Source of the DNA: Microbacterium sp. TPD7012
GTDB taxonomy: Bacteria; Actinomycetota; Actinomycetes; Actinomycetales; Microbacteriaceae
Reading direction: 5' to 3'
Assembly (NCBI RefSeq): GCF_003075395.1
Contig: NZ_QDFV01000006.1
Span: 124,001-188,000 of the forward strand
DNA length: 64,000 bases
The notes under the pieces were generated by a model. The model searched no databases and was not told where the DNA came from. It worked only from the letters and a program-made list of their open reading frames with translations. Position numbers and translations under genes: made by a program. Below, one piece after another: positions 1-8,008 of this stretch; the stretch's first letter is position 1; the number at the start of each line of letters is the position of its first letter.

Positions 1-326
1 CCGACAACGAAGGATCCGTGCGCTTCGACCGCGAGAACAAGCCGGGCGTCTCGAACCTGCTGACGATCTACGCTGCCCTCACGGGCCGTCAGGTCGCCGC
101 GATCGAGGACGACTACGCCGGCCGCGGGTACGGCGACTTCAAGAAGGGCCTCGCCGAGGTCGTGGTGAACGAGTTCGAGCCGGTGCGCGCCCGCGCCCTC
201 GAGCTCCTCGACGACCCCGCCGAGCTCGACCGCATCCTGGCGGACAACGCCGGACGAGCGGATGCCGTCGCCGACGCGACCCTGTCCGACGTCTACGACC
301 GGGTGGGTCTGCTCCGCCGCGTCTGA
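1..326 (+). CDS. trpS: Tryptophan--tRNA ligase, C-terminal end (partial)
   Basis: This is the 3' end of a gene that begins before the window; the reading frame runs from base 3 to the TGA at 324-326. The visible residues start with DNEGSVRFDRENKPGVSNLL, followed by a helical tail. This matches the C-terminal tRNA-binding helical domain of bacterial tryptophanyl-tRNA synthetase, a cytoplasmic class I enzyme that charges tRNA-Trp. The HIGH and KMSKS active-site motifs lie upstream and cannot be seen. An in-frame GTG at 18 lies inside the conserved region and is not the start. Identification rests on family resemblance of this tail, which is well conserved. Confidence 0.9.
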   Translation, partial: DNEGSVRFDRENKPGVSNLLTIYAALTGRQVAAIEDDYAGRGYGDFKKGLAEVVVNEFEPVRARALELLDDPAELDRILADNAGRADAVADATLSDVYDRVGLLRRV

Positions 327-335
327 GCACGCCTC

Positions 336-341
336 TAGGAT
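336..341 (+). promoter_or_regulatory. Candidate -10 box of a leaderless promoter
   Basis: The hexamer TAGGAT ends seven bases before the GTG at 349, the spacing expected for a leaderless actinobacterial transcript. No clear Shine-Dalgarno sequence precedes GTG 349. An ATG at 340 overlaps the hexamer and would be the alternative start. This is inference from spacing only. Confidence 0.4.
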
Positions 342-348
342 GGGGGTC

Positions 349-1035
349 GTGACCGATCCGCAGCTGCCACCTCCGTCCGGCGCCGTTCCTCCCGTTCCGC
401 CTGCGCCGTTCGGTGCGGTCCCCCCGCCTCCCCCGGCGTTCCCCGCGGCGCCGCCGGCACCGGCGGCAGCTCCTCCGGCACCGCCGGCGTATCAGGCCCC
501 GGTCACTCCTCCGGCACCGCCCGCCTACCAGACCGCTCCGGCCTACCCCGTGGCACCCGCTCCCCAGGCGGCGCCTCCGGGGGCCTACCAGGTGCCCGTC
601 GGCGGCTACGCCGTCCCGACCGGGGCCTACACGGTCCCCGACGCGGCCCCGCGCGCATCCGGCTTCCTCGGCATCCTCGCGCTGATCTTCGCGGTCGTCG
701 CCGCCGTCGTCACGCCGATCGTCGTCGGCGTCGCCGGATTCGAGATCGGGCGCCGTCTGCCCGAAGGCATCTCCACGACGACCGACGACGTCCTGAGCGC
801 GCTCTCCCCCGCCCGCGACCAGGTGCTGTGGGCAGAGCTGTCGTTCTGGACCGGCACGGTCCTCGGCATCGCGGCGATCGTGATCGGCATCATCGCCATC
901 CGCAAGAAGCAGGGACGCGGCGCGGGCATCGGCGCGCTGGTCGTCGCAGTGATCGCCCCGATGATCTTCTTCGTCGTGCTGCTCTTCGCGTTCTCCGCGG
1001 GCAGCGCAGCCGGGTTCATCGACTTCGCGAGCTGA
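349..1035 (+). CDS. Proline-rich DUF4190-like membrane protein
   Basis: A 228-residue protein of unknown function. Roughly the first 100 residues are a low-complexity Pro/Ala/Tyr-rich region with repeated PPAPPAYQ-type units, probably a flexible cytoplasmic tail. Three hydrophobic segments follow: GFLGILALIFAVVAAVV, a second around GTVLGIAAIVIGIIAI with RKKQGR after it, and a C-terminal IGALVVAVIAPMIFFVVLLF. This layout is common in small actinobacterial proteins annotated DUF4190 or DUF4064. GTG 349 is preferred because a TAGGAT box sits just upstream; ATG 340 would add three residues. It lies between trpS and convergent pth and looks monocistronic. Confidence 0.75.
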   Translation: MTDPQLPPPSGAVPPVPPAPFGAVPPPPPAFPAAPPAPAAAPPAPPAYQAPVTPPAPPAYQTAPAYPVAPAPQAAPPGAYQVPVGGYAVPTGAYTVPDAAPRASGFLGILALIFAVVAAVVTPIVVGVAGFEIGRRLPEGISTTTDDVLSALSPARDQVLWAELSFWTGTVLGIAAIVIGIIAIRKKQGRGAGIGALVVAVIAPMIFFVVLLFAFSAGSAAGFIDFAS

Positions 1036-1061
1036 CGCTCGCCTCGCCCCCGTGCAGCGGC

Positions 1062-1643
1062 TCAGCGCGGGGCGTGATGCTTCTGCTGGGCGGCCAGAAG
1101 GCCTTCAGCCACGAGCAGTTCGACCGCGTCCGCCGCGTCCGAGATGAGGATCGGCAGGTTCGGCCGTTCCTCCTTGCCGAAGGGCGCGAGCACCCAGTCG
1201 GCCGGATCCTGGCGTCCCACCGGCCGGCCGATGCCCACCCGCACGCGCGGGAAGTCGGCGGTCCCGAGAGCGCGCGCGACATCGCGCACTCCGTTGTGCC
1301 CGCCGTGCCCCCCACCGGTCTTGAGCTTCACCGTGTCGAAGGAGATGTCCAGCTCGTCGTGCACGACGACGACCTGCTCGACCGGCACCGAATAGAAGCG
1401 CGCGAGTGCCGCGACGGGGGTCCCCGACACGTTCATGAACGTGTTCGGCTTGGCGAGGACCAGCTTGTCGGCGCCCGGCTTGAGCCACGTCTCCACGACG
1501 CGTGCGCCGCCCTTGTGCTCGCGGAAGGCCTCGCTGCGACGTGCCGCGAGCTCGTCGACGACCATCTGACCGATGTTGTGCCGGGTCGCCTCGTAGCGCG
1601 GGCCCGGATTGCCGAGCCCCACCACCAGCCAGGTGGATGACAT
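1062..1643 (-). CDS. pth: Peptidyl-tRNA hydrolase
   Basis: A 193-residue enzyme that cleaves the ester bond of peptidyl-tRNAs released from stalled ribosomes, recycling tRNA in the cytoplasm. Family landmarks are present: VVGLGNPGPRYEATRHNIG at the N-terminus with Asn12 and catalytic His22, PNTFMNVSG with Met70 and Asn71, VHDELD with Asp96, and GGHGGHNGVRD with Asn117. These correspond to the residues known for the E. coli enzyme. Length is normal for the family. It lies about 100 bases downstream of rplY on the same strand, a pairing often seen in bacteria, with a strong hairpin between the two. Confidence 0.97.
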   Translation of the reverse strand: MSSTWLVVGLGNPGPRYEATRHNIGQMVVDELAARRSEAFREHKGGARVVETWLKPGADKLVLAKPNTFMNVSGTPVAALARFYSVPVEQVVVVHDELDISFDTVKLKTGGGHGGHNGVRDVARALGTADFPRVRVGIGRPVGRQDPADWVLAPFGKEERPNLPILISDAADAVELLVAEGLLAAQQKHHAPR

Positions 1644-1691
1644 GTCCTCGTCCTTTCGCGCCGGGTCCTGTGCGGGGCCCGGTCAGGATAC

Positions 1692-1728
1692 GACAGAGGG
1701 GACGCGATCTGATCGCGTCCCCTCTGTC
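1692..1728 (-). terminator. Hairpin between rplY and pth
   Basis: A perfect 18-base inverted repeat (arms 1692-1709 and 1711-1728) lies just past the rplY stop and before pth. The innermost pairs must open to form the loop. It probably acts as a terminator or attenuator for rplY and lowers pth expression. No clear U-tract is seen. Confidence 0.7.
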
Positions 1729-1744
1729 CTGAAACTGTCGGAGA

Positions 1745-2374
1745 TCACTCCGCAGCGGCCTCCTCGGCTGCTGCTTCGCCCTCGGCAGCACCCTCGGTGC
1801 TCTCGGCGGCGGCGTCGTCCTCACCCAGGTCCTGCTCAGCCGGCACGGAGATCGCGACGACGAGGACCTCGGGGTCGGCGAGCAGGGTCGAGCCCTTGGG
1901 GAGCTTCACGTCGGCGGCGGTGATGTGCGCGCCCTCCTCGAGCCCCTCGACGGAGACCTCGAGGTTCTGCGGGATGTGCGTGGCCTCGGCCTCGATCGAC
2001 AGGGTGTTGGCGTCCTGGTTGACGATCGTGCCGGGAGCGGACTCGCCGGTGACGATGACGGGGACGTCGATCGTGACCTTCTCGCCCTTCTTCACCACGA
2101 GCAGGTCGATGTGCTCGATGATCTGGTGCACGGGGTCCTTCTGGACGTCCTTGACCAGGGCGAGCTGCTCCTTGCCATCGATGTCGAGCTCCAGCAGCGC
2201 GTTGGCGCGGCGGATGATGAGCGAGACCTGGTGGCCCGGCAGTGCGACGTGCACCGGCTCGGTGCCGTGGCCGTAGATGACGGCGGGGATCTTGCCGGCG
2301 GCGCGGAGGCGACGGGCGAAGCCCTTGCCGAAGCTCTCGCGGAGCTCGGCGTGGACCTTGGTGTCTTCAGACAT
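1745..2374 (-). CDS. rplY: 50S ribosomal protein L25/general stress protein Ctc
   Basis: A 209-residue long-form (Ctc/TL5 type) L25 that binds 5S rRNA in the large ribosomal subunit. The N-terminal L25 domain runs over about residues 1-92 and contains RESFGKGFARRLRAAGKIPA and VIYGHG. A beta-rich C-terminal TL5 domain follows (about 93-185), then an acidic Ala/Glu-rich tail typical of actinobacteria. ATG 2374 is chosen because AAGGAGAA lies just upstream and the conserved MSEDTKVHAELR start follows; the open frame extends further upstream without conservation. Pth follows on the same strand. Confidence 0.96.
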   Translation of the reverse strand: MSEDTKVHAELRESFGKGFARRLRAAGKIPAVIYGHGTEPVHVALPGHQVSLIIRRANALLELDIDGKEQLALVKDVQKDPVHQIIEHIDLLVVKKGEKVTIDVPVIVTGESAPGTIVNQDANTLSIEAEATHIPQNLEVSVEGLEEGAHITAADVKLPKGSTLLADPEVLVVAISVPAEQDLGEDDAAAESTEGAAEGEAAAEEAAAE

Positions 2375-2599
2375 GCGGTTCTCCTTCAGGACACGCAGCG
2401 AAGGCGCCGCGCGGTGGTCTTGGAATTGTGAGCTCGAACGCAGACGCGTGAGGAAAGCCACCGGGCTTGCTTCGCCGCGTCGATAACGGATGCCAGCGCA
2501 CGCGCAGAAGCATCCCTCGCCGAGGTACGAGATCAATGGTACCGGATCACCCGATAGGCTGATGACACCGGTCCTTATCTGCAGATCACGGAGAACCCC

Positions 2600-2725
2600 A
2601 TGCTCGACGGCGCCTTCCTCTCGCACGTACTCCTGTGGCTGATCGGTGCGATGAGCGTGTGCGCCGTCGTCGGCAGCTTCGCCGCCCTGTTCTCCCTCGG
2701 CCGTTCCGGCTACCGCAAGGACTGA
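2600..2725 (+). CDS. Small single-pass membrane protein (41 aa)
   Basis: A short ORF, MLDGAFLSHVLLWLIGAMSV followed by CAVVGSFAALFSLGRSGYRKD. The sequence CACGGAGAACCCC gives a usable ribosome-binding site before ATG 2600. One hydrophobic helix of about 20 residues is followed by a basic tail, so it should sit in the membrane with the C-terminus inside. It lies between divergent rplY and convergent D-2-hydroxyacid dehydrogenase. Function is unknown and I recognise no family. The ribosome-binding site and the coherent membrane segment are the only support. Confidence 0.5.
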   Translation: MLDGAFLSHVLLWLIGAMSVCAVVGSFAALFSLGRSGYRKD

Positions 2726-2749
2726 GTCCTCGGGCGCCTCGGCGCCCTC

Positions 2750-3808
2750 TCAGTAGAACTCGACCGTGTCGACCACGGCGCGCAGCGGCAGGCCGTCGAG
2801 AAGTCGCGTGGCGTTCTCGGCGAACCGACGCGCGATGCGCTCCTCCTCGTTCGAGTTGATCGCCGCCGTGTGCGGACTCACGAGCACGCCAGGGTGATCC
2901 CACAGCGGGGATGCGGCGTCGAGGGGTTCGTTCTCGAACACGTCGAGACCGGCGAACGCCACCCTGCCGTCGTCGAGCGCCCCGAGCAGGGCGACCTCGT
3001 CGACGACCGTGCCCCGACCCACGTTCGTGATGATCATGCCGGGCTTCACGGCGGCGAGGACCTCCTCCCCGATGAGGTGATGCGTCTGCGCCGTACCGGG
3101 GAGCGTCACGACGATCGCGTCGACCTCGCCGACCGCGTCCGTGAGCCGGTCGAGCGGGACGAGCCTGTCCACGCCGTCGACGGGCTCGCCCGAGCGCGTC
3201 GTCCCCCAGACCCGAGCACCGAGGGCGTGGAAGCGTCGCGCGCACTCCGCCCCGATGCCGCCGAGCCCCACGATCAGCACCGTCATCTCGTCGAGCTGGC
3301 GCATCTGCCATCGGTCGGGCCAGGTCCGGCTGCGCTGGTCGGCCAGCAGACGGGGAAGCCCCTTCGCGCCGGCCAGCACCGCGAAGACGGAGAACTCGGC
3401 GAGCGTTCCGCCGTGCACGCCGGCACTCGTGCTGAAGACGACCCGGTCGAGGTCGGCGCGAGAGAGACCCGCGGCCTTCACGGTGCTCCCGCCGCCCGCC
3501 GCCGTCGTCATGACCCAGCGCAGTCTCGGGTTCGCCGCGATCGTGCGCGCGAGCGCGTCGGCGTCGACGTCGGGAGCACCGAAGAGGACGTCGGCCGAGT
3601 CGACCATCGCGTCGAAGGCCTGCTGCTCGGCCGGTGTGCGCGTGTGCTCCGGGTCGCCGGACCAGTCGGCGGCCCACCGCGCGGGATGCGTCAGCGAATG
3701 ATCGCGGATGACCTCCAGGCGCGGCTCGAGCTCCTCGATGAGCACGCACAGCTCCTCCGGCAGCGGCACCGCCACGACCGCTCGCAGTCTGGTCTCGGTC
3801 TCTCCCAC
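2750..3808 (-). CDS. D-2-hydroxyacid dehydrogenase, NAD(P)-dependent
   Basis: A 352-residue cytoplasmic oxidoreductase of the D-isomer-specific 2-hydroxyacid dehydrogenase family, which interconverts 2-keto acids and D-2-hydroxy acids. The cofactor-binding GLGGIG motif is at about 181-186. The catalytic set is Arg265 (NVGRG), Glu294 (FENEPL) and His313 (SPHTAAI), with the usual family spacing. GTG 3808 is chosen because GAGGAGG lies seven bases upstream; a longer in-frame start at 3880 lacks such a site. The substrate cannot be told from sequence; glyoxylate/hydroxypyruvate-type activity is common in this family. It converges with the small ORF and is divergent from gnd. Confidence 0.9.
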   Translation of the reverse strand: MGETETRLRAVVAVPLPEELCVLIEELEPRLEVIRDHSLTHPARWAADWSGDPEHTRTPAEQQAFDAMVDSADVLFGAPDVDADALARTIAANPRLRWVMTTAAGGGSTVKAAGLSRADLDRVVFSTSAGVHGGTLAEFSVFAVLAGAKGLPRLLADQRSRTWPDRWQMRQLDEMTVLIVGLGGIGAECARRFHALGARVWGTTRSGEPVDGVDRLVPLDRLTDAVGEVDAIVVTLPGTAQTHHLIGEEVLAAVKPGMIITNVGRGTVVDEVALLGALDDGRVAFAGLDVFENEPLDAASPLWDHPGVLVSPHTAAINSNEEERIARRFAENATRLLDGLPLRAVVDTVEFY

Positions 3809-3939
3809 GCTGATCCTCCTCGGAACGTCTCGATCCGACCAGCGTAGGGGCCGTGCGCGGGCGGATGTCACAGGGCGCAACGACCCGTGACACAGCGATA
3901 CGCTAAAAGGACCCCTTCTTCACGATCGAGGAGCCTTCT

Positions 3940-5409
3940 GTGCCCGAAGCATCAGCGAACATCGGAGTCGTCGGACTCGCCGTCATGGGTTCGAATCTCG
4001 CCCGCAACCTCGCCAGCCGCGAGGGCAACACCGTGGCGATCTTCAATCGCAGCCACGAGAAGACCCGGACGCTCCTCGACGAGCACCCCGAGGCCGGGTT
4101 CGTCCCGGCGCAGACCTATCAGGAGTTCGCCGATTCGCTGCAGAAGCCGCGGACCGCGATCATCATGGTCAAGGCCGGCGGCCCGACGGATGCCGTGATC
4201 GACTCGCTCGTCGAGGTCTTCGAGCCCGGTGACATCATCGTCGACGGCGGCAACGCGTACTTCCCGGACACGATCCGCCGCGAGAAGGCGGTCCGCGAGA
4301 CCGGCATCAACTTCGTCGGCGCCGGGATCTCCGGCGGCGAGGAGGGCGCCCTCACCGGCCCCTCGATCATGCCCGGCGGCTCGGACGAGTCGTGGGTCAC
4401 GCTCGGCCCGATCCTGAAGTCCATCGCCGCGGTCGCCGAGGGCGAGCCCTGCGTCACCCACGTCGGCCACGACGGCGCGGGCCACTTCGTCAAGATGGTG
4501 CACAACGGCATCGAGTACGCCGACATGCAGCTCATCGCCGAGGCGTACGACCTCATCCGCCGCGGCACGGGCAAGTCGCCCGCCGAGATCGCCGAGATCT
4601 TCGCCGAGTGGAACCGGGGCGAGCTGGAGTCGTACCTGATCGAGATCACCGCCGAGGTGCTCCGCCAGGTCGACGCCGAGACCGGCAAGCCGCTCGTCGA
4701 CGTCATCCTCGACCAGGCCGGCGCCAAGGGCACGGGCGCGTGGACCGTGCAGACCGCCCTGTCCCTCGGCGTGCCCGTCTCGGGCATCGCAGAGGCCACC
4801 TTCGCCCGTTCGCTCTCCTCGCACCCGGAGCAGCGCGAGGTCGCCACGGCCCTGCCCGGCCCCGACGCCCTTCGACAGGCTCAGGGACCCAGCTTCACGG
4901 TGACCGACGAGGCCGCGTTCATCGAGGACGTCCGCCTGGCGCTGTACGCGTCGAAGATCGTCGCGTACTCGCAGGGCTTCGACGAGATCCGCGCCGGCGC
5001 CGCCGAGTACGGCTGGAACATCGACCTCGGCGCGATCTCGAAGATCTGGCGCGGCGGCTGCATCATCCGCGCCCAGTTCCTGAACCGCATCGCCGACGCC
5101 TACGCCGCAGAACCCGGCCTGCCCGTATTGCTGACCGCTCCGTACTTCACCGAAGCGATCACGCGTGCTCAGGCGCCGTGGCGTCGCGTGGTCGTCGCGG
5201 CCGCGCAGGCCGGCATCCCGGCCCCGGCGTTCTCGTCGTCGCTGTCGTACTACGACGGCATCCGCGCCGACCGCCTCCCCGCTGCCCTCGTGCAGGGCCA
5301 GCGCGACTTCTTCGGCGCGCACACCTACAAGCGCATCGACAAGCCGGGCACCTTCCACACGCAGTGGTCGGGCGACCGCACCGAGATCGAGGCGGAAGAC
5401 ACGCACTGA
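3940..5409 (+). CDS. gnd: 6-phosphogluconate dehydrogenase, decarboxylating
   Basis: A 489-residue enzyme converting 6-phosphogluconate to ribulose 5-phosphate with NADP+ reduction in the oxidative pentose phosphate pathway. GLAVMG near residue 12 is the dinucleotide-binding loop. Lys185, His188, Asn189 and Glu192 in HFVKMVHNGIEY match the catalytic region. The C-terminal TYKRIDKPGTFHTQW contains the substrate-binding tail of the dimer partner. The start is GTG 3940, with GAGGAG seven to twelve bases upstream. Around residues 310-317 the frame reads DALRQAQGPSF, the translation of a short interspersed repeat (4868-4890) absent from typical family members. A strong hairpin follows the stop. 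Confidence 0.96.
   Translation: MPEASANIGVVGLAVMGSNLARNLASREGNTVAIFNRSHEKTRTLLDEHPEAGFVPAQTYQEFADSLQKPRTAIIMVKAGGPTDAVIDSLVEVFEPGDIIVDGGNAYFPDTIRREKAVRETGINFVGAGISGGEEGALTGPSIMPGGSDESWVTLGPILKSIAAVAEGEPCVTHVGHDGAGHFVKMVHNGIEYADMQLIAEAYDLIRRGTGKSPAEIAEIFAEWNRGELESYLIEITAEVLRQVDAETGKPLVDVILDQAGAKGTGAWTVQTALSLGVPVSGIAEATFARSLSSHPEQREVATALPGPDALRQAQGPSFTVTDEAAFIEDVRLALYASKIVAYSQGFDEIRAGAAEYGWNIDLGAISKIWRGGCIIRAQFLNRIADAYAAEPGLPVLLTAPYFTEAITRAQAPWRRVVVAAAQAGIPAPAFSSSLSYYDGIRADRLPAALVQGQRDFFGAHTYKRIDKPGTFHTQWSGDRTEIEAEDTH
4868..4890 (+). repeat. Intragenic copy of the CTTCGACA(A/G)GCTCAGGGA repeat
   Basis: A 23-base element in frame within gnd. It matches the reverse complement of 37973-37995 at 22 of 23 positions. 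It encodes LRQAQG in this orientation. Elements of this sequence are scattered through many actinobacterial genomes; here it interrupts a conserved gene without breaking the frame. Confidence 0.75.
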
Positions 5410-5424
5410 TCGGCATCCGATCGG

Positions 5425-5458
5425 GAAGGGCCGGGCACCTGCGGGTGCCCGGCCCTTC
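5425..5458. terminator. Bidirectional terminator between gnd and the aldolase gene
   Basis: A perfect 15-base-pair GC-rich stem (5425-5439 and 5444-5458) with a four-base loop lies between two convergent genes, directly after gnd and three bases before the aldolase stop codon. A short TCTC run follows on the plus strand. Confidence 0.85.
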
Positions 5459-5460
5459 TC

Positions 5461-6102
5461 TCATCTGCGGACGGCCGCGACGAACTCCCGCGCTCTCGCG
5501 GCGAGCGCGATCCGATCTCCCCCGGGAGTCGCCGCGTCGCCGACCAGCGGTCCCCCGACGCCGACCGCGAAGGCTCCTGCGGCGAAGTACGCGCCGATGG
5601 TGTCGACGCCCACTCCGCCGACGGGGATGATCCGGGCTTCCGGGAACGGGTCGTGGACCGCGCGGATGAACCCCGGCCCGAGAGCCGAGGCCGGGAAGAG
5701 CTTCACGGCCGCCGCGCCCAGGTCCAGGCCGCGCTGGATCTCTGTCGGCGTGTAGACGCCGGGCAGGACGCCGACGCCCTGTCGGACCGCGTACTCCACC
5801 GACGCGGCGAGCGTGGGCGTGACGAGGAACTGCGCCCCCGCTGACAGCGCGCGATCCGCGTCCGCCTCGGTGAGGACCGTGCCCGCGCCGATGAGCGCCT
5901 CCGGCCGAGCAGTCTGCACGACCTGGGCGATCGCCTCTTCCGCACCCTCCAGGGTGAGTGCGATCTCCAGGGTGAGGATGCCGGCGTCGATCAGCGTCAG
6001 CGCCGCGTCGACCGTGGCATCGACATCGGTCCCCCGGAGGATCGCGACGATGCGCTCCGCATCGATCCGCTCCCGCAGCTGCTGGTTGTCGACCACACTC
6101 AT
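5461..6102 (-). CDS. Bifunctional KDPG/KHG-type aldolase
   Basis: A 213-residue class I aldolase of the KDPG/KDPGal family, which splits 2-keto-3-deoxy-6-phospho-sugar acids to pyruvate and glyceraldehyde 3-phosphate. The Schiff-base lysine is Lys134 in AAVKLFPAS. Glu46 in LEIAL fits the catalytic glutamate, and GVLPGVYTPTE and IPVGGV are the usual phosphate/active-site loops. The start is ATG 6102, overlapping the lactonase stop by four bases (ATGA), so the two genes are translationally coupled. The context of lactonase, dehydratase and DapA-like lyase suggests sugar-acid catabolism, but no 2-keto-3-deoxy-sugar kinase is seen nearby. Confidence 0.9.
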   Translation of the reverse strand: MSVVDNQQLRERIDAERIVAILRGTDVDATVDAALTLIDAGILTLEIALTLEGAEEAIAQVVQTARPEALIGAGTVLTEADADRALSAGAQFLVTPTLAASVEYAVRQGVGVLPGVYTPTEIQRGLDLGAAAVKLFPASALGPGFIRAVHDPFPEARIIPVGGVGVDTIGAYFAAGAFAVGVGGPLVGDAATPGGDRIALAARAREFVAAVRR

Positions 6103-6989
6103 CGCACCGGCTCCCCTCGCCACGGCGACGCCGGCGAACCGCCGACCTCGACTTCGACGCCGAGCAGCGCACCATCCGCGTCGGTGGGCTGCGACAGCCC
6201 GATTCTCGCCGTCGTGATCACCAACAGGCGATCGACGAGCGCGACAGCCGTCGGTCGCCACGCGGGAAGCGCGATCGCCTCGAGCAGCTGCCCGTCCGGC
6301 GAGTAGCGCCGGACCTCGCCGGCATCCCACACCGCGACCCACAGCATGCCCTCGTCGTCGATCGTCATGCCGTCGGGGTTGCCGCCGTCGACCTCGCAGA
6401 CGGTGCGGCGACGCGAGAGACGCCCGTCGGGTGCGACGTCGAACGCCTCGATGCTCCGGTGCGGGAGCGTGTCGATGTAGTAGAGGGTCGATCCTGTCCG
6501 ATCGAACGCGAGCCCGTTCGAGACCGTCACCCCGGCGAGGCGCTCTGTCATGGTCCCGTCGGTCTCGAGGCTCCAGAGCGCGCAGTGCGGTGCACGCGGC
6601 ATGGACTGGCTGCCGACCCAGAACCGGCCGGAGGGATCTGCACCGCCGTCGTTCATGTAGTGGCCGGGAGCCGCGACATCCGTCACGAGCGGCGAGACGA
6701 CGCCGGCATCGCTCACGTGGACGACGCCCCGGTCGACCGCGACGGCCCAGCCCGCTCCCGGTGCGGCGAGCGGCACGGGGGCGCCGATCTGCGCCCCGAC
6801 GCGCACGGCGGATTCCGGGACGACTCTCCCCTGCTCGAGGCGGCCGCGGTGGAACGCGCCGGTCGCCATGTCGATCCAGGCGAGGCCGCCGTCGCGGCCG
6901 TCCCAGCGGGGCGACTCGGCCTGGACGTATCTCGCGTCGGAGAGGATCTCGACGGTGCGGGAGAGCGGGGAACGTGACATCCGTGTCAT
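6099..6989 (-). CDS. SMP-30/gluconolactonase-family lactonase
   Basis: A 296-residue six-bladed beta-propeller hydrolase expected to open sugar lactones to aldonic acids with a divalent metal. Visible metal-ligand regions are AESPRWD near the N-terminus (Glu25), YMNDGG, VTVSNGLAFD and GGNPDGM, matching the Glu-Asn-Asn-Asp pattern of the family. The start may be ATG 6989 or ATG 6980; GAAAG fits the spacing to 6980 better. It is the first gene of a two-gene unit with the aldolase and is divergent from the DapA-like gene. The shared promoter region carries palindromes that probably bind a regulator. Confidence 0.9.
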   Translation of the reverse strand: MTRMSRSPLSRTVEILSDARYVQAESPRWDGRDGGLAWIDMATGAFHRGRLEQGRVVPESAVRVGAQIGAPVPLAAPGAGWAVAVDRGVVHVSDAGVVSPLVTDVAAPGHYMNDGGADPSGRFWVGSQSMPRAPHCALWSLETDGTMTERLAGVTVSNGLAFDRTGSTLYYIDTLPHRSIEAFDVAPDGRLSRRRTVCEVDGGNPDGMTIDDEGMLWVAVWDAGEVRRYSPDGQLLEAIALPAWRPTAVALVDRLLVITTARIGLSQPTDADGALLGVEVEVGGSPASPWRGEPVR

Positions 6990-7004
6990 CTTTCAGTGGT
7001 AGGT

Positions 7005-7047
7005 CATAACCGTTATGTGGCAGACTATCTCACAATATGCATAACAC
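7005..7047. promoter_or_regulatory. Operator-like palindromes in the divergent lactonase/lyase promoter
   Basis: Bases 7005-7017 read CATAAC-C-GTTATG, a perfect inverted repeat. Bases 7031-7047 read CACAATATGCATAACAC, which matches 15 of 17 bases of CACAAAATGCATAAGAC at 12161-12177 in the divergent region beside the IclR gene. The CATAAC unit therefore occurs twice here. The likely binder is the IclR protein at 12282; this is inference. Confidence 0.6.
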
Positions 7048-7090
7048 TTGCGAGAATTGCGCACACGATGAAGAAGCGGGGAAGAAGCCG

Positions 7091-8008
7091 ATGGCTCCGA
7101 CACTCCAGGGCCTGATGCCCATCCTGGCGACGCCGTTCGACGAGACGGGTGCCCTCGACCGCGCCGGTCTGCGCCGCCTGGTCGAGTTCCAGCTCGCCTC
7201 CGGCGTCGACGGCGTCGCCGTCTTCGGGATGGCGAGCGAAGGGTTCGCCCTCACGACGGAGGAGCGCCGAGCCATCCTCGACGACGTCGTGCAGCTCGTC
7301 GACGGACGCGTCCCCGTGATCGCCGGCGTCAACGGCACCTCCACGGCCACCTCGATCGAGCAGGCGCTTCTGGCCGAAGAGGGCGGCGCCGACGCGCTGA
7401 TGGTGCTGCCGCCGTTCATGGTCAAGCCTCCCGCCGGAACCCTCGTCGACTTCTACGGCGACGTCGCCGCCGCCACCTCGCTGTCGGTCATGGTGCAGGA
7501 CGCCCCCGGCGTCACCGGAGTCGCCATGACACCCGCGCTGATCGCGGAGCTGGCCCGTCTCGACGGCGTCGACTCCGTGAAGGTCGAGGCGCCCCCGACG
7601 GCCCCCAAGGTCGGCGCTGTCGTCGATGCTATCGGCGACAGCCGCTTCGCGGTGCTGGGCGGGCAGAACGCGCAGTTCTGCCTCGAGGAGTATGCCCGCG
7701 GTGCGGTCGGCACGATGCCCGCATGTGAGTTCCCCGACCTCCTCGCTCCCGTGCTCGCGCAGTTCGTCGAAGGGCGCGTCGAGGAGGCGCGGGCGGACTT
7801 CCGTCGTATGCTCCCTCTCGTGCTCATCGGTCTGCAGGGCGGCATCGCGTGGGCGGTGCACAAGGAGGTGCTCGTCGCGCGCGGCGTGATCGAGCACGCC
7901 ACGGTGCGCTACCCCGCCTCGCGCCTCGACGCCGGCAGCCGCGCGGCGGTCAAGCTCGTGATCGAGGAACTGGACCTCCCGCCGGTGCCGACCACGGTGC
8001 GCGTGTGA
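7091..8008 (+). CDS. DapA-superfamily lyase/aldolase, sugar-acid type
   Basis: A 305-residue class I aldolase-superfamily protein. The Schiff-base lysine is Lys164 in DSVKVEA. The DapA active-site tyrosine position (YN in lysine-pathway enzymes) is Gln136 in VMVQDAPG, and the GTTGE loop is replaced by GMASEG at 46-51. It is therefore unlikely to be true dihydrodipicolinate synthase. It more likely acts on a 2-keto-3-deoxy sugar acid as an aldolase or dehydratase. ATG 7091 is preferred because it starts the conserved TLQGLMPILATPFD and has GGGGAAG upstream; the frame is open back to 7037. Its stop overlaps the SDR start by four bases. Confidence 0.85.
   Translation: MAPTLQGLMPILATPFDETGALDRAGLRRLVEFQLASGVDGVAVFGMASEGFALTTEERRAILDDVVQLVDGRVPVIAGVNGTSTATSIEQALLAEEGGADALMVLPPFMVKPPAGTLVDFYGDVAAATSLSVMVQDAPGVTGVAMTPALIAELARLDGVDSVKVEAPPTAPKVGAVVDAIGDSRFAVLGGQNAQFCLEEYARGAVGTMPACEFPDLLAPVLAQFVEGRVEEARADFRRMLPLVLIGLQGGIAWAVHKEVLVARGVIEHATVRYPASRLDAGSRAAVKLVIEELDLPPVPTTVRV

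Noticed and set aside
7091..8008. 4-hydroxy-tetrahydrodipicolinate synthase (dapA)
   Set aside because: The key active-site tyrosine is replaced by Gln, and the neighbours are sugar-acid genes, not lysine-pathway genes.
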